Shown: positions 20,942-30,991 of the stretch, piece by piece | Layout of the letters: each line of letters starts with the position of its first letter | Numbering within the stretch: the first letter of the stretch is position 1 | NCBI RefSeq assembly: GCF_025561425.1 | Contig: NZ_CP094824.1 | Location: forward strand, 1,488,001-1,552,000 | From: Mammaliicoccus sciuri | GTDB lineage: Bacteria; Bacillota; Bacilli; Staphylococcales; Staphylococcaceae | Reading direction: 5' to 3' | DNA: 64,000 nucleotides | Program-made: the position numbers and the translations under genes | Notes under the pieces: generated by a model | Database searches by the model: none | Told to the model about the DNA's origin: nothing | The model's input: the letters and a program-made list of their open reading frames with translations, nothing else

Positions 20942-21097
20942 TTAAATTCTTACTAAAAATAAAATAAAACAAATTACCCATAATACTGCAAAGATGCCTC
21001 CCAATGTGAAAACTGAATACAGTGTGCCTCTTAAATCCAAATCATCATGAGAGTGGTCATCAGTCTTCTTGTTTAGGTCATTATTTTGGACTGTCAT
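20942..21097 (-). CDS. Cytochrome c oxidase subunit IIa (small single-helix subunit)
   Basis: Read by hand: 51 residues, starting MTVQNNDLNKKTDD, with a His/Asp-rich polar head and one C-terminal membrane helix (LGGIFAVLWVICFILFLV), ending three bases before the subunit II start. This matches the extra single-helix subunit of ba3 oxidases. An in-frame ATG at 21106 would add three residues but abuts the AAGGA ribosome site, so 21097 is the better start. First gene of the oxidase operon. Confidence 0.75.
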   Translation of the reverse strand: MTVQNNDLNKKTDDHSHDDLDLRGTLYSVFTLGGIFAVLWVICFILFLVRI

Positions 21098-21159
21098 TTT
21101 ATTCATCCTTTCTTATATTCTCTTCATTATTTATAATAGAATAGAGATTAAAAAATTAA

Positions 21160-21175
21160 TGTGATGTAAATCACA
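21160..21175. promoter_or_regulatory. Operator TGTGA-N6-TCACA upstream of the oxidase operon (Rex or CRP/FNR type)
   Basis: TGTGATGTAAATCACA is a perfect inverted repeat between the divergent oxidase operon and dynamin-like gene. The pattern is the core of both the Rex (NADH/NAD sensor) and the CRP/FNR-family (ArcR in staphylococci) sites. Which protein binds is inference. It lies 63 bases before the subunit IIa start and 40 before the dynamin gene. Confidence 0.65.
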
Positions 21176-21214
21176 CTATTTAAATTATTTGTGTGAAAAT
21201 AAAGGGGAATTAAA

Positions 21215-24200
21215 ATGGATCGTAATCAAGCATCATTAGATTTACTTTATAAATTAAAAAAAGAAATTGAAAAGTCATCTAACCAACCATTAATTAAACA
21301 AATCAATGAAATGATTAAAAAAATATATAACGAACAATATACAGTGAGTTTTGTCGGACATTTTTCAGCAGGGAAATCTACATTAATTAACAATGTTATC
21401 GGACAAAATATATTACCAAGTTCTCCTGTTCCAACGACAAGCAACACAGCACAACTGATTTCTTCAGATAAAAACAGCATTTCCGTTAATTTAAACAACA
21501 ATCAATATACAGTTGTAGATAATCAAGAAGATGTTAAAAGGCTTAATACCGAAGATGGAAAAGTGGAATCTATTGAAATTGAATTTACATCAGATAAATT
21601 CAATAAAGGCTTTACTTTCCAAGATACGCCTGGTGTCGATTCAATGAGTGACAATCATAGAGAAAGTGCTTTTCAATATTTGCTGACATCTAATTATGTA
21701 TTTTATACAGTAGACTATAACCATGTGCAGTCGGATATGAATTTTAATTTTATTAAATCATTAAACAAGTTGGATATTCCGGTTATATTGGTAGTCAACC
21801 AAGTCGACAAACATGACGAAGATGAAATCTCATTTGATACTTATAAAAATCGTGTCAACAAAGCCGTTACAGATTGGAAACTGAATTTAGAGAAGATATT
21901 TTATGTTTCTAAATATGATACGCCTAACAATGAGAAGCAGTTATTTAATCAATATATCCATCAGCTTGATCAACAACGATCAGAACACCAAATATTTATA
22001 GACCGTGTGACGAATTACATTAAACAAGAACAGCTGAAATATATTAATCAACATATGGAAACGATTCTTTCTGATATTGATTCTACTGAAGAAACGTTCG
22101 ATGACGATTATCAAGCATACAAAGAGAAATTCAATGTCCAAAGTGAACAATCATTAATTCAAGATAAAGATCAGTTCACTTCAAATTTAAAAGAAAAGCG
22201 CAAAGAAATTTTAGATAACGCTTATTTGATGCCATATGAAATGCGAGAAACGATTCGTCACTATTTAGAAACAACAGCTAAGGACTACAAAGTGAAAGGG
22301 CTATTTAATAAAGATAAAAAGAAAGCGATGATTCAAGATGAAACGCTTGAACAAGTGAAAGAAGCTTTAGACATCAAAATTCACGATGAAATTACAAAAG
22401 TATGGATTAAATCATTAGAGAACTTAAACAAATACATTCAAGATGCGGACTTATTCGAGAAAATCATCAACCAGCAATATACGATTAGTAAAGAAGAATT
22501 AAGTGGTCACGTACAAGAACAAACGTCCATTACAAATGATTACGTGTTGACTTATTCTAAAGGCATTACAGAAATGATTAATCGAAAAATACGCAATGAA
22601 ACAAATCAATTAATAGAAGAAATCGTTAATTCGAGTGAAGTGCATAACGAGTCTAATGAAGAAACGAATCAATTAAATGAATATGAAACATATGTTGAAT
22701 TTAAGAATTTAAAAACATCACTTATCACAAACAATTATCAACATTATTATATTCATCTTGATGAATCTATCGATAAATTAATAGATAGACATTTTATTCA
22801 TATAAATGACCTGGACCTAGAAGATAAGAAAGAAACGAAACAACAATACAAAGAAGTTCAAACAGAACATCAAGAAAATAATCTGCAACAACTTAAAAAT
22901 CAAATCAATCATTTAAAGAAACTGCCTTTATTTGAAGGTGAAGTTCATAATATCGAAAGCCAAGTCGAAAGAATAGAGCATAACATCACAAAGATTGCTG
23001 TATTCGGAACATTTAGTGCAGGAAAGAGTAGTTTAATTAATGCTATTTTACAAAAGCCCGTGCTGCTAAGTTCACCAAATCCTACAACAGCAAGTATTAC
23101 TGAAATCAGCTACGGTACTGAACAAGAAGTAACTTTTAAGACTTATGAGCAATTATTAGAAGAGATTAATCATATAACAGAGTACGCCAATAAACAGTAC
23201 TCAACAATTGAATCGTTTATTGACGATAAAGAGATTAAACAACATCCTTCATTATCTAGTAATCATTTAGCATTCTTTGAAGCAATCGAGACGAACTTTA
23301 ACCATTACAAAGATATCTTAAAAGAAGGCAAATCTGTCACATTCGATATAGAAGAATTAGAAAAGTTAACAGCTGATGATACACATGCTGCATTTGTATA
23401 CAAAATTAATTTAAGACTTGAAGAAGCATGGTTAAAAGACAAGATTATAATCGATTCACCAGGACTTAATTCTAACAACCAAAGACATACGAGAGAGACA
23501 GAACAAATCATTGCATCAAGTGACTTAATTATTTATGTGAGTTATTATAATCACGCCTTTACTGATAAAGACGGTGAATTCTTAACATACATGCGTGATA
23601 TGAATAATTTACAACAATCACAAGGTTTGAAATTTGTCATTAACGCCATTGATTTAGCAGAATCTGAAGAAGATAAAAAAGCTGTTATATCTTACGTAGA
23701 ATCATCATTAGATGCATTGAACATCAAACCAGAATGTTATCCAGTTTCAAGTAAACAAGCACTGAAATCACATGATGACGAGTTCAAACGTCTTATGGAC
23801 GATTTAGATCACTTTGTTAAAGTTGAAAGTAAACAAGTTCTAAAGTCACAAGTAGAATCTAGAATTAAACAACTGACGAATGAATTAGAACAAATGGTGC
23901 ATACGTATAGACAAGATAAAGCACAACTTGAAAAGAGAAAGTCAACTTTACTCAGTTATAAAGATAAACAGAACTTCACTAATCAAATTGTGATTAAATC
24001 ACATCATCAACTAGAAAAAGAAATTCATGATCAACTGTATTACTTGAAAGACAGATTGAATATACAATTAAATGATATCGTCAAAAAACATTTCAATACA
24101 TCTACTGTTACGGATCAATTTAAACAATCTCTACAAATGAGTACGAAATATTATGTAGATGATTTAAACCAGAAATTAAGTTTAGAAAGTTCACTTATCG

Positions 24201-24643
24201 TAGAAAGATTGAAGAATTTTTATGCGAGAATATTTGATGATTTATTAACACCAACAATTGTTGAATTAAATGATGCTTCTATTTTAATCTCTAAGTTTAA
24301 ACATGACTTTGAAAATGAAATCAATCCAGAACCAATCAGCATTCACGTTCAAGATATTGTGAAACAAACAATCAGTTCGGTGAGTAAGAAAGATTTAATT
24401 AAGACATCTAAAGTAAAAGAAACACAAAATGCAATTTTAAATGATACAATGAAGCTTATCGACCATCCAATCGTGACGTTTAATGAAGCGTTAACTAAAA
24501 ATTTGGCACATTATGATACAATAGGTGAGTCGTACATCGATCAGTATAATGAAGAGACGATTCATCTCATTGAAGATTACTTATCTGTAAATATTGATAA
24601 TGATGTCATAGAAAAAATCGAAAACGTCTTAAAAGAGATATAA
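21215..24643 (+). CDS. dynA: Bacterial dynamin-like protein with two GTPase modules (DynA-like)
   Basis: 1142 residues, two dynamin units in one chain. P-loop 1 is GHFSAGKST (48-56) with DTPG nearby; P-loop 2 is GTFSAGKSS (about 598-606) with DSPGLNS (about 747). Each is followed by long coiled-coil stalk regions. B. subtilis DynA, of the same layout, tethers and fuses membranes and protects against phage and pore-forming agents; that function is inferred here. A ribosome site (AAAGGGGA) precedes the ATG. The 5'-3' exonuclease gene follows after 11 bases, as in B. subtilis. Confidence 0.92.
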   Translation: MDRNQASLDLLYKLKKEIEKSSNQPLIKQINEMIKKIYNEQYTVSFVGHFSAGKSTLINNVIGQNILPSSPVPTTSNTAQLISSDKNSISVNLNNNQYTVVDNQEDVKRLNTEDGKVESIEIEFTSDKFNKGFTFQDTPGVDSMSDNHRESAFQYLLTSNYVFYTVDYNHVQSDMNFNFIKSLNKLDIPVILVVNQVDKHDEDEISFDTYKNRVNKAVTDWKLNLEKIFYVSKYDTPNNEKQLFNQYIHQLDQQRSEHQIFIDRVTNYIKQEQLKYINQHMETILSDIDSTEETFDDDYQAYKEKFNVQSEQSLIQDKDQFTSNLKEKRKEILDNAYLMPYEMRETIRHYLETTAKDYKVKGLFNKDKKKAMIQDETLEQVKEALDIKIHDEITKVWIKSLENLNKYIQDADLFEKIINQQYTISKEELSGHVQEQTSITNDYVLTYSKGITEMINRKIRNETNQLIEEIVNSSEVHNESNEETNQLNEYETYVEFKNLKTSLITNNYQHYYIHLDESIDKLIDRHFIHINDLDLEDKKETKQQYKEVQTEHQENNLQQLKNQINHLKKLPLFEGEVHNIESQVERIEHNITKIAVFGTFSAGKSSLINAILQKPVLLSSPNPTTASITEISYGTEQEVTFKTYEQLLEEINHITEYANKQYSTIESFIDDKEIKQHPSLSSNHLAFFEAIETNFNHYKDILKEGKSVTFDIEELEKLTADDTHAAFVYKINLRLEEAWLKDKIIIDSPGLNSNNQRHTRETEQIIASSDLIIYVSYYNHAFTDKDGEFLTYMRDMNNLQQSQGLKFVINAIDLAESEEDKKAVISYVESSLDALNIKPECYPVSSKQALKSHDDEFKRLMDDLDHFVKVESKQVLKSQVESRIKQLTNELEQMVHTYRQDKAQLEKRKSTLLSYKDKQNFTNQIVIKSHHQLEKEIHDQLYYLKDRLNIQLNDIVKKHFNTSTVTDQFKQSLQMSTKYYVDDLNQKLSLESSLIVERLKNFYARIFDDLLTPTIVELNDASILISKFKHDFENEINPEPISIHVQDIVKQTISSVSKKDLIKTSKVKETQNAILNDTMKLIDHPIVTFNEALTKNLAHYDTIGESYIDQYNEETIHLIEDYLSVNIDNDVIEKIENVLKEI

Positions 24644-24654
24644 AGGAGCACAAT

Positions 24655-25539
24655 ATGAGTAACAAAATATTATTAATAGATGGTATGGCTTTATTATTTA
24701 GACATTTTTATGCTACAAGCATTCATAAACAATTTATGAGAGATTCTAAAGGAATTCCTACGAATGCTGTACAAGGATTTATTAGACATTCTTATACAGT
24801 GATCAATGATATTAAACCGACACACGTTGCCGTATGTTGGGATATGGGATCTAAGACTTTCAGAAATGATATGTTTGAAGCATATAAGTCAAATAGAGTT
24901 GCACCACCTGAAGAAATGATTCCACAATTTGACCGAGCGAAAGAAATCGCTGAGAAATTAGGACTACTCAATTTAGGTATTACGAATTATGAAGCGGATG
25001 ATGTCATCGGGACAATTAGTAAACGCGCTCAAGAAAAAGGACATGAAACATATGTCGTGAGTGGTGACCGTGACTTATTACAATGTATTAATACAGATGT
25101 GGATATATGGCTGACGAAAAAAGGATTCAATATTTACAACAAATATGATATTCATAAGTTTAGAGAAGAGTATGGTTTAGAGCCACATCAATTAATTGAT
25201 GTTAAAGCATTTATGGGTGACACAGCTGATGGTTATCCAGGTGTTAAAGGTATCGGTGAGAAAACAGCGATTAAATTGATACAACAATATCAATCTGTTG
25301 AAAATGTTCTTGAAAACATTAATGAATTAACAGCAGGTCAACAAAAGAAAATCATCACATATCGAGATGACTTAGCTATGTCGAAACAACTTGCTCAAAT
25401 TCATACAGATGTACCATTAGAAACAGAAGATTTACTGAATCAAATGACATATCATCATGAAATCGAACAATCAATCGAAATCTGTAATGAGCACGAATTA
25501 TTCGTATCAAGTAAATATTTAACAACAAACTTCTTATAA
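24655..25539 (+). CDS. 5'-3' exonuclease (PolI N-terminal/XPG-like, YpcP-like)
   Basis: 294 residues, the size of a stand-alone flap/5' nuclease. Acidic metal-binding residues are visible in LLIDGMALLFRHFY (N-terminus), VCWDMGS, NYEADDVIGTIS and VVSGDRDLLQC; an H3TH helix-hairpin-helix is at GYPGVKGIGEKTAIKLI. It acts on Okazaki-fragment primers or flaps. It is probably co-transcribed with the dynamin-like gene and ends at a bidirectional terminator. Confidence 0.93.
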   Translation: MSNKILLIDGMALLFRHFYATSIHKQFMRDSKGIPTNAVQGFIRHSYTVINDIKPTHVAVCWDMGSKTFRNDMFEAYKSNRVAPPEEMIPQFDRAKEIAEKLGLLNLGITNYEADDVIGTISKRAQEKGHETYVVSGDRDLLQCINTDVDIWLTKKGFNIYNKYDIHKFREEYGLEPHQLIDVKAFMGDTADGYPGVKGIGEKTAIKLIQQYQSVENVLENINELTAGQQKKIITYRDDLAMSKQLAQIHTDVPLETEDLLNQMTYHHEIEQSIEICNEHELFVSSKYLTTNFL

Positions 25540-25547
25540 TTAAACAC

Positions 25548-25583
25548 AAAAAGCATATCACGCGCCGTCGTGATATGCTTTTT
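25548..25583. terminator. Bidirectional terminator between convergent exonuclease and RNase HI-like genes
   Basis: AAAAAGCATATCACG, a six-base loop and CGTGATATGCTTTTT, 15 perfect base pairs. It touches the stop codon of the reverse gene. Confidence 0.9.
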
Positions 25584-25980
25584 ATTTATGCTTTAATTGT
25601 TTTCTTAAGGCAGTTTGTGCCAATTGATTCGCTTCTTTATTTTGAGCTCTTGGAATCCACTTAACAAATATTAAATCAAATTGACGTTCTAATTCTTTAA
25701 ATAGCTCGAAGTAGGGTTTGAACGTAGGATTTTTGACATAATCTTTATCAATACTATCTTCAATTAATTTCGAATCTGTATAAATCAACGCATTACCAAC
25801 TTCTAATTCAATCGCATGTTGAATAGAGAAGATTAACGCTTCCCATTCAGCACGATGATTATCCATTTCACCTAGGGATGACGTAAAATGATGTCTCGCA
25901 TCATCCGTAATAATGACGCATGCACAACAACTCTCTCCAGGATTACCTTTAGAAGCGGCGTCAAAATATATTTGTGGCAT
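25582..25980 (-). CDS. RNase HI-like protein (YpdQ/YpeP type)
   Basis: 132 residues from the ATG at 25980; the frame is open to a TTG at 26046, but family members start at the IYFDAASKGNPG strand. The RNase H fold is clear, with D7 (FDAAS), E45 (HRAEWEAL) and D69 (YTDSKL). The fourth catalytic position, normally Asp in a KEAD-like motif, reads Asn118 (NKEANQLA). Activity on RNA:DNA hybrids is therefore uncertain. The gene is convergent with the exonuclease gene. Confidence 0.82.
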   Translation of the reverse strand: MPQIYFDAASKGNPGESCCACVIITDDARHHFTSSLGEMDNHRAEWEALIFSIQHAIELEVGNALIYTDSKLIEDSIDKDYVKNPTFKPYFELFKELERQFDLIFVKWIPRAQNKEANQLAQTALRKQLKHK

Positions 25981-26432
25981 TTCAATCAACTCTTTCAAAT
26001 TATTTACCTTCTCATCTAATTTACACGAACGATAAACAGACTTCAATAAATGGTTATAATATCTTTATTTCAGACTTAATAATTCTTCATCAAAATTGTA
26101 CATAATATTACAAGTTGTAAAAATAGTATATATAATTTATAGAGTTAGTTATAAATAGTATTTGAAATCGACATTAAAAATGATATACTAATTCAGAACG
26201 AAATATATTTTTGTTCATATCTTATGTGTGAATAATCTTAACGGAGGGAGAGTTAGTTTCGCACGACCATTCACATATTAATAGTGTGCACTTCACTCAT
26301 ATATCTGAGATTCATTAAATAGAATATATATTGAACACATTACTAATGAGATAGAGACAAAATAGTAACGGAAGAAACTCAGCCATGAGTAAAGTTGCCT
26401 TTTATGAAATTTTATAGTAAAGGGGCTTGCTA
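25981..26432 (+). other. Intergenic region with the long leader of the surface-protein gene
   Basis: It contains the promoter listed separately and a transcribed leader of about 235 bases before the adhesin ATG. The leader has a short hairpin (ACTCA/TGAGT) near 26378 and a ribosome-site-like GGAGGGAG near 26243 not followed by a usable start codon. I see no gene here. Long leaders are common before YSIRK surface-protein genes. Confidence 0.5.
26162..26189 (+). promoter_or_regulatory. Probable promoter of the surface-protein gene
   Basis: TTGAAA at 26162-26167 and TATACT at 26184-26189, with a 16-base spacer, in AT-rich DNA. Confidence 0.6.
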
Positions 26433-29207
26433 ATGGATAAGCAACGGAAATTACAGAAGTTTAGTATCCGTAATTACACAGTAGGAACGTGTTCGATACT
26501 GATTGGTACGCTTATATTCTTAGGCTTACCAACTCATGATGCTTTTGCATCTGAAAATGTAATTCAAAAACATGCACAAGAAGAAAAAGCAGAAGGCAAA
26601 TCAACAGATCCAGTTGAAGAAGCATCTGCAATTGAAGAAACATCATCAAATGTAGAAGAAACTAAAGAAATCGGTACAGCTGAAATACCAGCAGAACAAC
26701 CACAAGAAGAAGCAACTACCGAAGCACCTGCAGTTGATGAAACAACACAAGATACAACAACTATCGAAGAATCAACAACAGAAGATAAATCAACTACAGA
26801 AGAAGCATCAACAGAAGAAGCAACAAAAGTTGATACAGTAGCACCAGAAGCTGATAAAGTTGAAACTGCTGAAAAAGCAGAACAACCAAAAGCTGAATCA
26901 ACAGAAGTAGCTAAAGAAGAAACAATTACAGAAGCAGCAACAGAAACTGCAGAACCAGCAGTTAATACTGTAGATGCAGTACAACCAGCAAGTGTTGAAG
27001 AAACACCTGCAGTAGATACACCAACAGTAGAAGCAACAGTTACAAATACAATTTCTGATGTAGATACAAGCAGCGTGTCATCTAAATCACTTGAAGACAT
27101 TGTTAATGATCAAAACAAAGACAAAGTCGAAGCAACAACATTAGAACAACCTTCAAGACAAGCACCAAGATCAGGTGAAAGTTACAGCAGTGTATTTCGA
27201 GCAGCAGAACTTCAAACACGTAATGTAAGTAACTGGGTTGAGTACTTTAGAGCACTTGAAGACAGAAATGTTGGAACAATCAATTTCACTCAAAATATCT
27301 CAATGCCTGCAGCTACAAGAGGACCAGCAGGTGCTAAATTTAACCATATTACATTAAGTAACAATCCAAGAGCGATAACTGTTAACTTAAATAGTCACGT
27401 ATTCGATGCACAAGATAACTTCATCGAAGTACCTGCAAATGGTAAAAACCAACCAGCTTGGAGTTTCACATTTAATAATGGTGAAATCAGAACAGCTAGT
27501 ATCAGTAACAATGAACTTAATGGTGATAATAAGGGTTTTATCATGTTTAAAAACGGCTCACATGATAATGTTCTTAACTTAAGAAACATTACACATACTG
27601 GTGGAACATTAATTAATGACGAAAAATTAGAAGTTAACTTACTAGAAACTTTCACAAGTCATAACAATGGCCAAAGTGGTAAAGATAAAAACATTACAAT
27701 CGGTGCAAATGTTATTAAATCATCTCAGAATAGTATCATCAACATGGACATGAATACTAAAGGAAAATTATTCCAAGTCTATGGTGATAATAAAGAAATG
27801 AATAACGCTAGAAAATACCTTAACGGTAACCTTTCATTTGGTCATCACTCAACAGTTAATTTAAACACATCTTCTGAAAATCCATGGGACCAGGATTATG
27901 CACATACTATTTTCTCTACAAGTGGAAAAGGTGTACGTATTGTTTTAGGTGACGACAGTAATATTAATTTAACAGGTCAAAATATCTTTGACTATGGTGC
28001 TGATAATGGTATGTTAAATACAGGTAAACGTACTATAGTTACAATTAATCAAAAAGGTAATGGTAACATTTTAGATATGCAGAGTGCTTCTGTATTTAAT
28101 ATTGAACAAGATGCTGTATTCAATGCAAAATCGGATTCGAAACGCAATGCTGGTACTACGGGTAGAAACGGCAATCTAATTGGTTTAAATTCAAACTCAG
28201 AAATTAACGTTTTAAATAATGCAGTATTTAAAGTAAATGCAATCAATCACCAATTAGGCGGTCAAAGTAAAGATAATGCCGTTCTTGTAATGCCTGCATC
28301 TGGTGCTACCAAAGCTAGAATCAATTTGAAAGAAAATTCAACATTCGATATAAAATCTGACAACCCAGATTATGGTTCTGAACTAGTTAGATTTGTCAAT
28401 ATTGGTGGTGGCGATGATGAAAGAGGTATTTTCATTGATGGTACTGTTAAATACCTTAACTTACAACGTACAGGTGTCGTAACAGGTGGCGAAGCTGGTA
28501 CAACTACTCATCCAAAAGACAATGTTGCTTTAATGCAAGGTCAAATTGGTAAGCAAAATATGATTAAATGGACTGGTAACCATCAAGTTAGAGCTTGGGA
28601 TGCACGTGAATATAGTGGAAAAGGTCATTATGATTCAGACATTGAAAGTAATGTTTCACATGTTTGGGATAACGTAACTAGTTTTTCTACTAGAATAAAC
28701 GGAACACATTCTGACTTAAGTTCAATATCACATGATGACAAATTTACAACTGAATACACTACTCCAGGATATGGTGAGGAAAAATCAATTAAAACGCTAG
28801 ACTTAGGTAAGAGTCAACGTTTTGTATTGATTGTTAACACTATTGAGGAAGTTTCAGTACCTAGACTAGTTAAATACCAAGCACAACCTGATGAAACTAA
28901 GGCTTTTAAAGAAGAAACAGTTATCAAAGAAGGTAAAGATGATGTTCAATACACATTTACAAACCGTGTAACTGGTGAATCAGATACTAGATATGTTAAA
29001 GATACTGATAAACCTGTTGAAAAAGTCGTTGGTATAAATAACGTTGAAGTTGCAGACGAGACTACACCTTTTGAAACAATTTATCGTGCTAATCCTAATA
29101 AGTTAGTTACAGATGCACCAACAACTGTTCAAGAAGGACAAAACGGTACATCTAAAACTAAAAAGACATATGTAGTTAATCCAGAAACGGGTGAATTATT
29201 GATGTGA
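26433..29207 (+). pseudogene. Giant YSIRK/LPXTG surface adhesin, N-terminal fragment (cut by IS)
   Basis: The ATG at 26433 follows AAAGGGG. Residues 1-45 form a YSIRK-type signal peptide (FSIRNYTVGTCSILIGT), then an E/T/A-rich linker (about 50-255), then a domain of about 550 residues with repeated short beta-strand patterns (FTQNISMPAATRG, LSNNPRAITVNLNS), resembling pectate-lyase-like adhesive domains. From about residue 805 two G5-like repeats begin. The fragment stops at TGA formed by the first bases of the IS end. It would be secreted but not wall-anchored. The rest of the gene resumes in frame at 30689. Confidence 0.87.
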
Positions 29208-29254
29208 ACCCAAATATTTGAACTAAACAAATCAAAATATTGGGGTGCATTCTA

Positions 29255-29791
29255 ATGAGGAAAAAATATGAATTTAAATTCAAACTAAAACTTGTAAAAG
29301 AATATTTAGAAGGACATCAAAGTTATAGAACAATTGCTTTAAAATATGGTATTTCAAGTTGGTCTGTCCTTCGGATTTGGGTCAATCAATATAAAGAGTT
29401 TGGAGAAGAAGGTTTAGAAATAAAAAGTAGAAATACTGTTTATACTAGCGAATTTAAATTATCTGTTTTAAAATTTAGACAAGAAAATATGTTATCTTAT
29501 CAAGATACTGCGAATCACTTTAGAATTATTAATCCTATTATCATTGCCAATTGGCAACATCAATTTGATGAAAAGTGTCGTCTTGATATAGATAATAAAC
29601 AAAAGGGATGATCTCACACTATGACTAAAAAACGATCTAAATCAGATAATAAAAATTTACCTTTAAATGAAAATGAACGTGAAGAACTTGAAAGACTTAG
29701 AAATGAAAATGAGACGTTAAAGGCAGGTATAGCTTATCAAAAAAAGTTACAAGCCTTGACCGACATTTACGGAAGCAAAAATCAGAAATAG
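29255..29791 (+). pseudogene. IS3-family OrfA with premature stop
   Basis: The HTH protein begins MRKKYEFKFKLKLVKEYLEG at 29255. An in-frame TGA at 29609 follows KQKG; after it the same frame continues as SHTMTKKRSKS and a coiled coil ending at TAG 29791. In the third IS of this window the matching position reads GRPPMKKKK, so CGA to TGA is the simplest explanation. The slippery A-run with G is at 29740-29746. The TGA should block production of the OrfAB transposase. Confidence 0.8.
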
Positions 29792-30663
29792 TAAAGGTCA
29801 TTAAGGAACTAAATGAAACATATAATATACGATTAAGTATCTTATTTAAAGTCGCTCAAATAGCTAAATCTGTATACTATTATTGGATAAATAAATTTAG
29901 TAAAGCTGATAAAGATGAAACATTGATTCAAGTAATAAAAGAAATATGTGAAGAATCAAACCATACCTATGGTTATCGTCGTGTTACACAAGCACTAAGA
30001 AATAGAGGTCTTATCGTAAATCATAAAAAAGTACTAAGAATTATGAAAGAACATAATCTAACTTGTACAAAGTTCACACATAGAGGTCGTAAGTATCGTT
30101 CCTTTAAAGGTAAAGTTGGTAAAGTAGCTCAAAATATATTAAATCGTAGATTTAAAACAAGTCTCCCATTTCAAAAAGTCGTAACAGATATTACAGAGTT
30201 CAAATTAATGAATGGTCAGAAATTATATTTATCACCTTTTATGGACTTATATAGTTCAGAGATTATCAGCTTTAAAATCTCAAGTCGTCCTACATTAGAT
30301 ATAGTCATCAATCCATTAAAAGAAATGATAAAGCGTCGTCCAAACCTAGATCATCGTTTAACGATTCATTCAGATCAAGGCTGGCATTATCAACATTCAC
30401 AATACACTAGATTATTAAAAGACCATAAAATATTTCAGAGTATGTCTAGAAAAGGTAATTGTCTAGATAATTCAGTTATGGAAAACTTTTTTGGGTTACT
30501 TAAACAAGAAATGTATTATGGCCAAGAATTTAAAGATTTTCAGGACCTTGAACAAGCTATTCATCGATATATCGATTTTTATAATAACGAAAGAATCAAA
30601 TCAAAATTAAAAGGCTTATCTCCCAAAAATTACAGGAGACAAACCTTTGAAATAATATACTAA
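29746..30663 (+). CDS. IS3-family transposase OrfB
   Basis: The frame is open from the slippery site; the first Met is at 29923. HTH_21-like YGYRRVTQALRN is followed by the rve integrase core with VTDITEFKL, HSDQGWHYQHSQ and DNSVMENFFGLLKQE (D, D, E). It looks intact, but normal expression needs frameshifting from the interrupted orfA. Confidence 0.85.
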   Translation, partial: VTSLDRHLRKQKSEIVKVIKELNETYNIRLSILFKVAQIAKSVYYYWINKFSKADKDETLIQVIKEICEESNHTYGYRRVTQALRNRGLIVNHKKVLRIMKEHNLTCTKFTHRGRKYRSFKGKVGKVAQNILNRRFKTSLPFQKVVTDITEFKLMNGQKLYLSPFMDLYSSEIISFKISSRPTLDIVINPLKEMIKRRPNLDHRLTIHSDQGWHYQHSQYTRLLKDHKIFQSMSRKGNCLDNSVMENFFGLLKQEMYYGQEFKDFQDLEQAIHRYIDFYNNERIKSKLKGLSPKNYRRQTFEIIY

Positions 30664-30991
30664 TTAAGGTTTAGATTTTTGGGTTCAGTACATATCAAAC
30701 CCTACTAGTGAAGTAATTAGTAGTACACCTAAACAAGATAAGATTGTTGAAGTTGGTGCTAAAGAAGTATCAACTGCAGAAATTCCTGTTGAAATTGAAT
30801 ATAGAAACAATCCAGATTTAGCTGCTGGTACTGAGAAAGTTGTAGACCCAGGTCAAGCTGGTACTAAAACTATTACAAAAGTTTACAATATTGATCCTAA
30901 TACTGGTGAAAAAACTACAGTAGAAAGTACTCAAGAAAACATAACAACGCCAATGCGTAAGAAAATTGTTGAGCGAGGTTCTGGAACTAAC

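Larger units (their letters stand above)
29205..30687 (+). mobile_element. IS3-family element inserted in the adhesin gene, second of three
   Basis: 1483 bp with terminal inverted repeats starting TGAACCCAAA at 29205 and ending TTTGGGTTCA at 30687. It carries orfA (with a stop) and orfB. The flanking bases (GATG left, GTAC right) are not a direct repeat. The IS divides the adhesin so that N- and C-terminal parts are separated. Confidence 0.9.
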
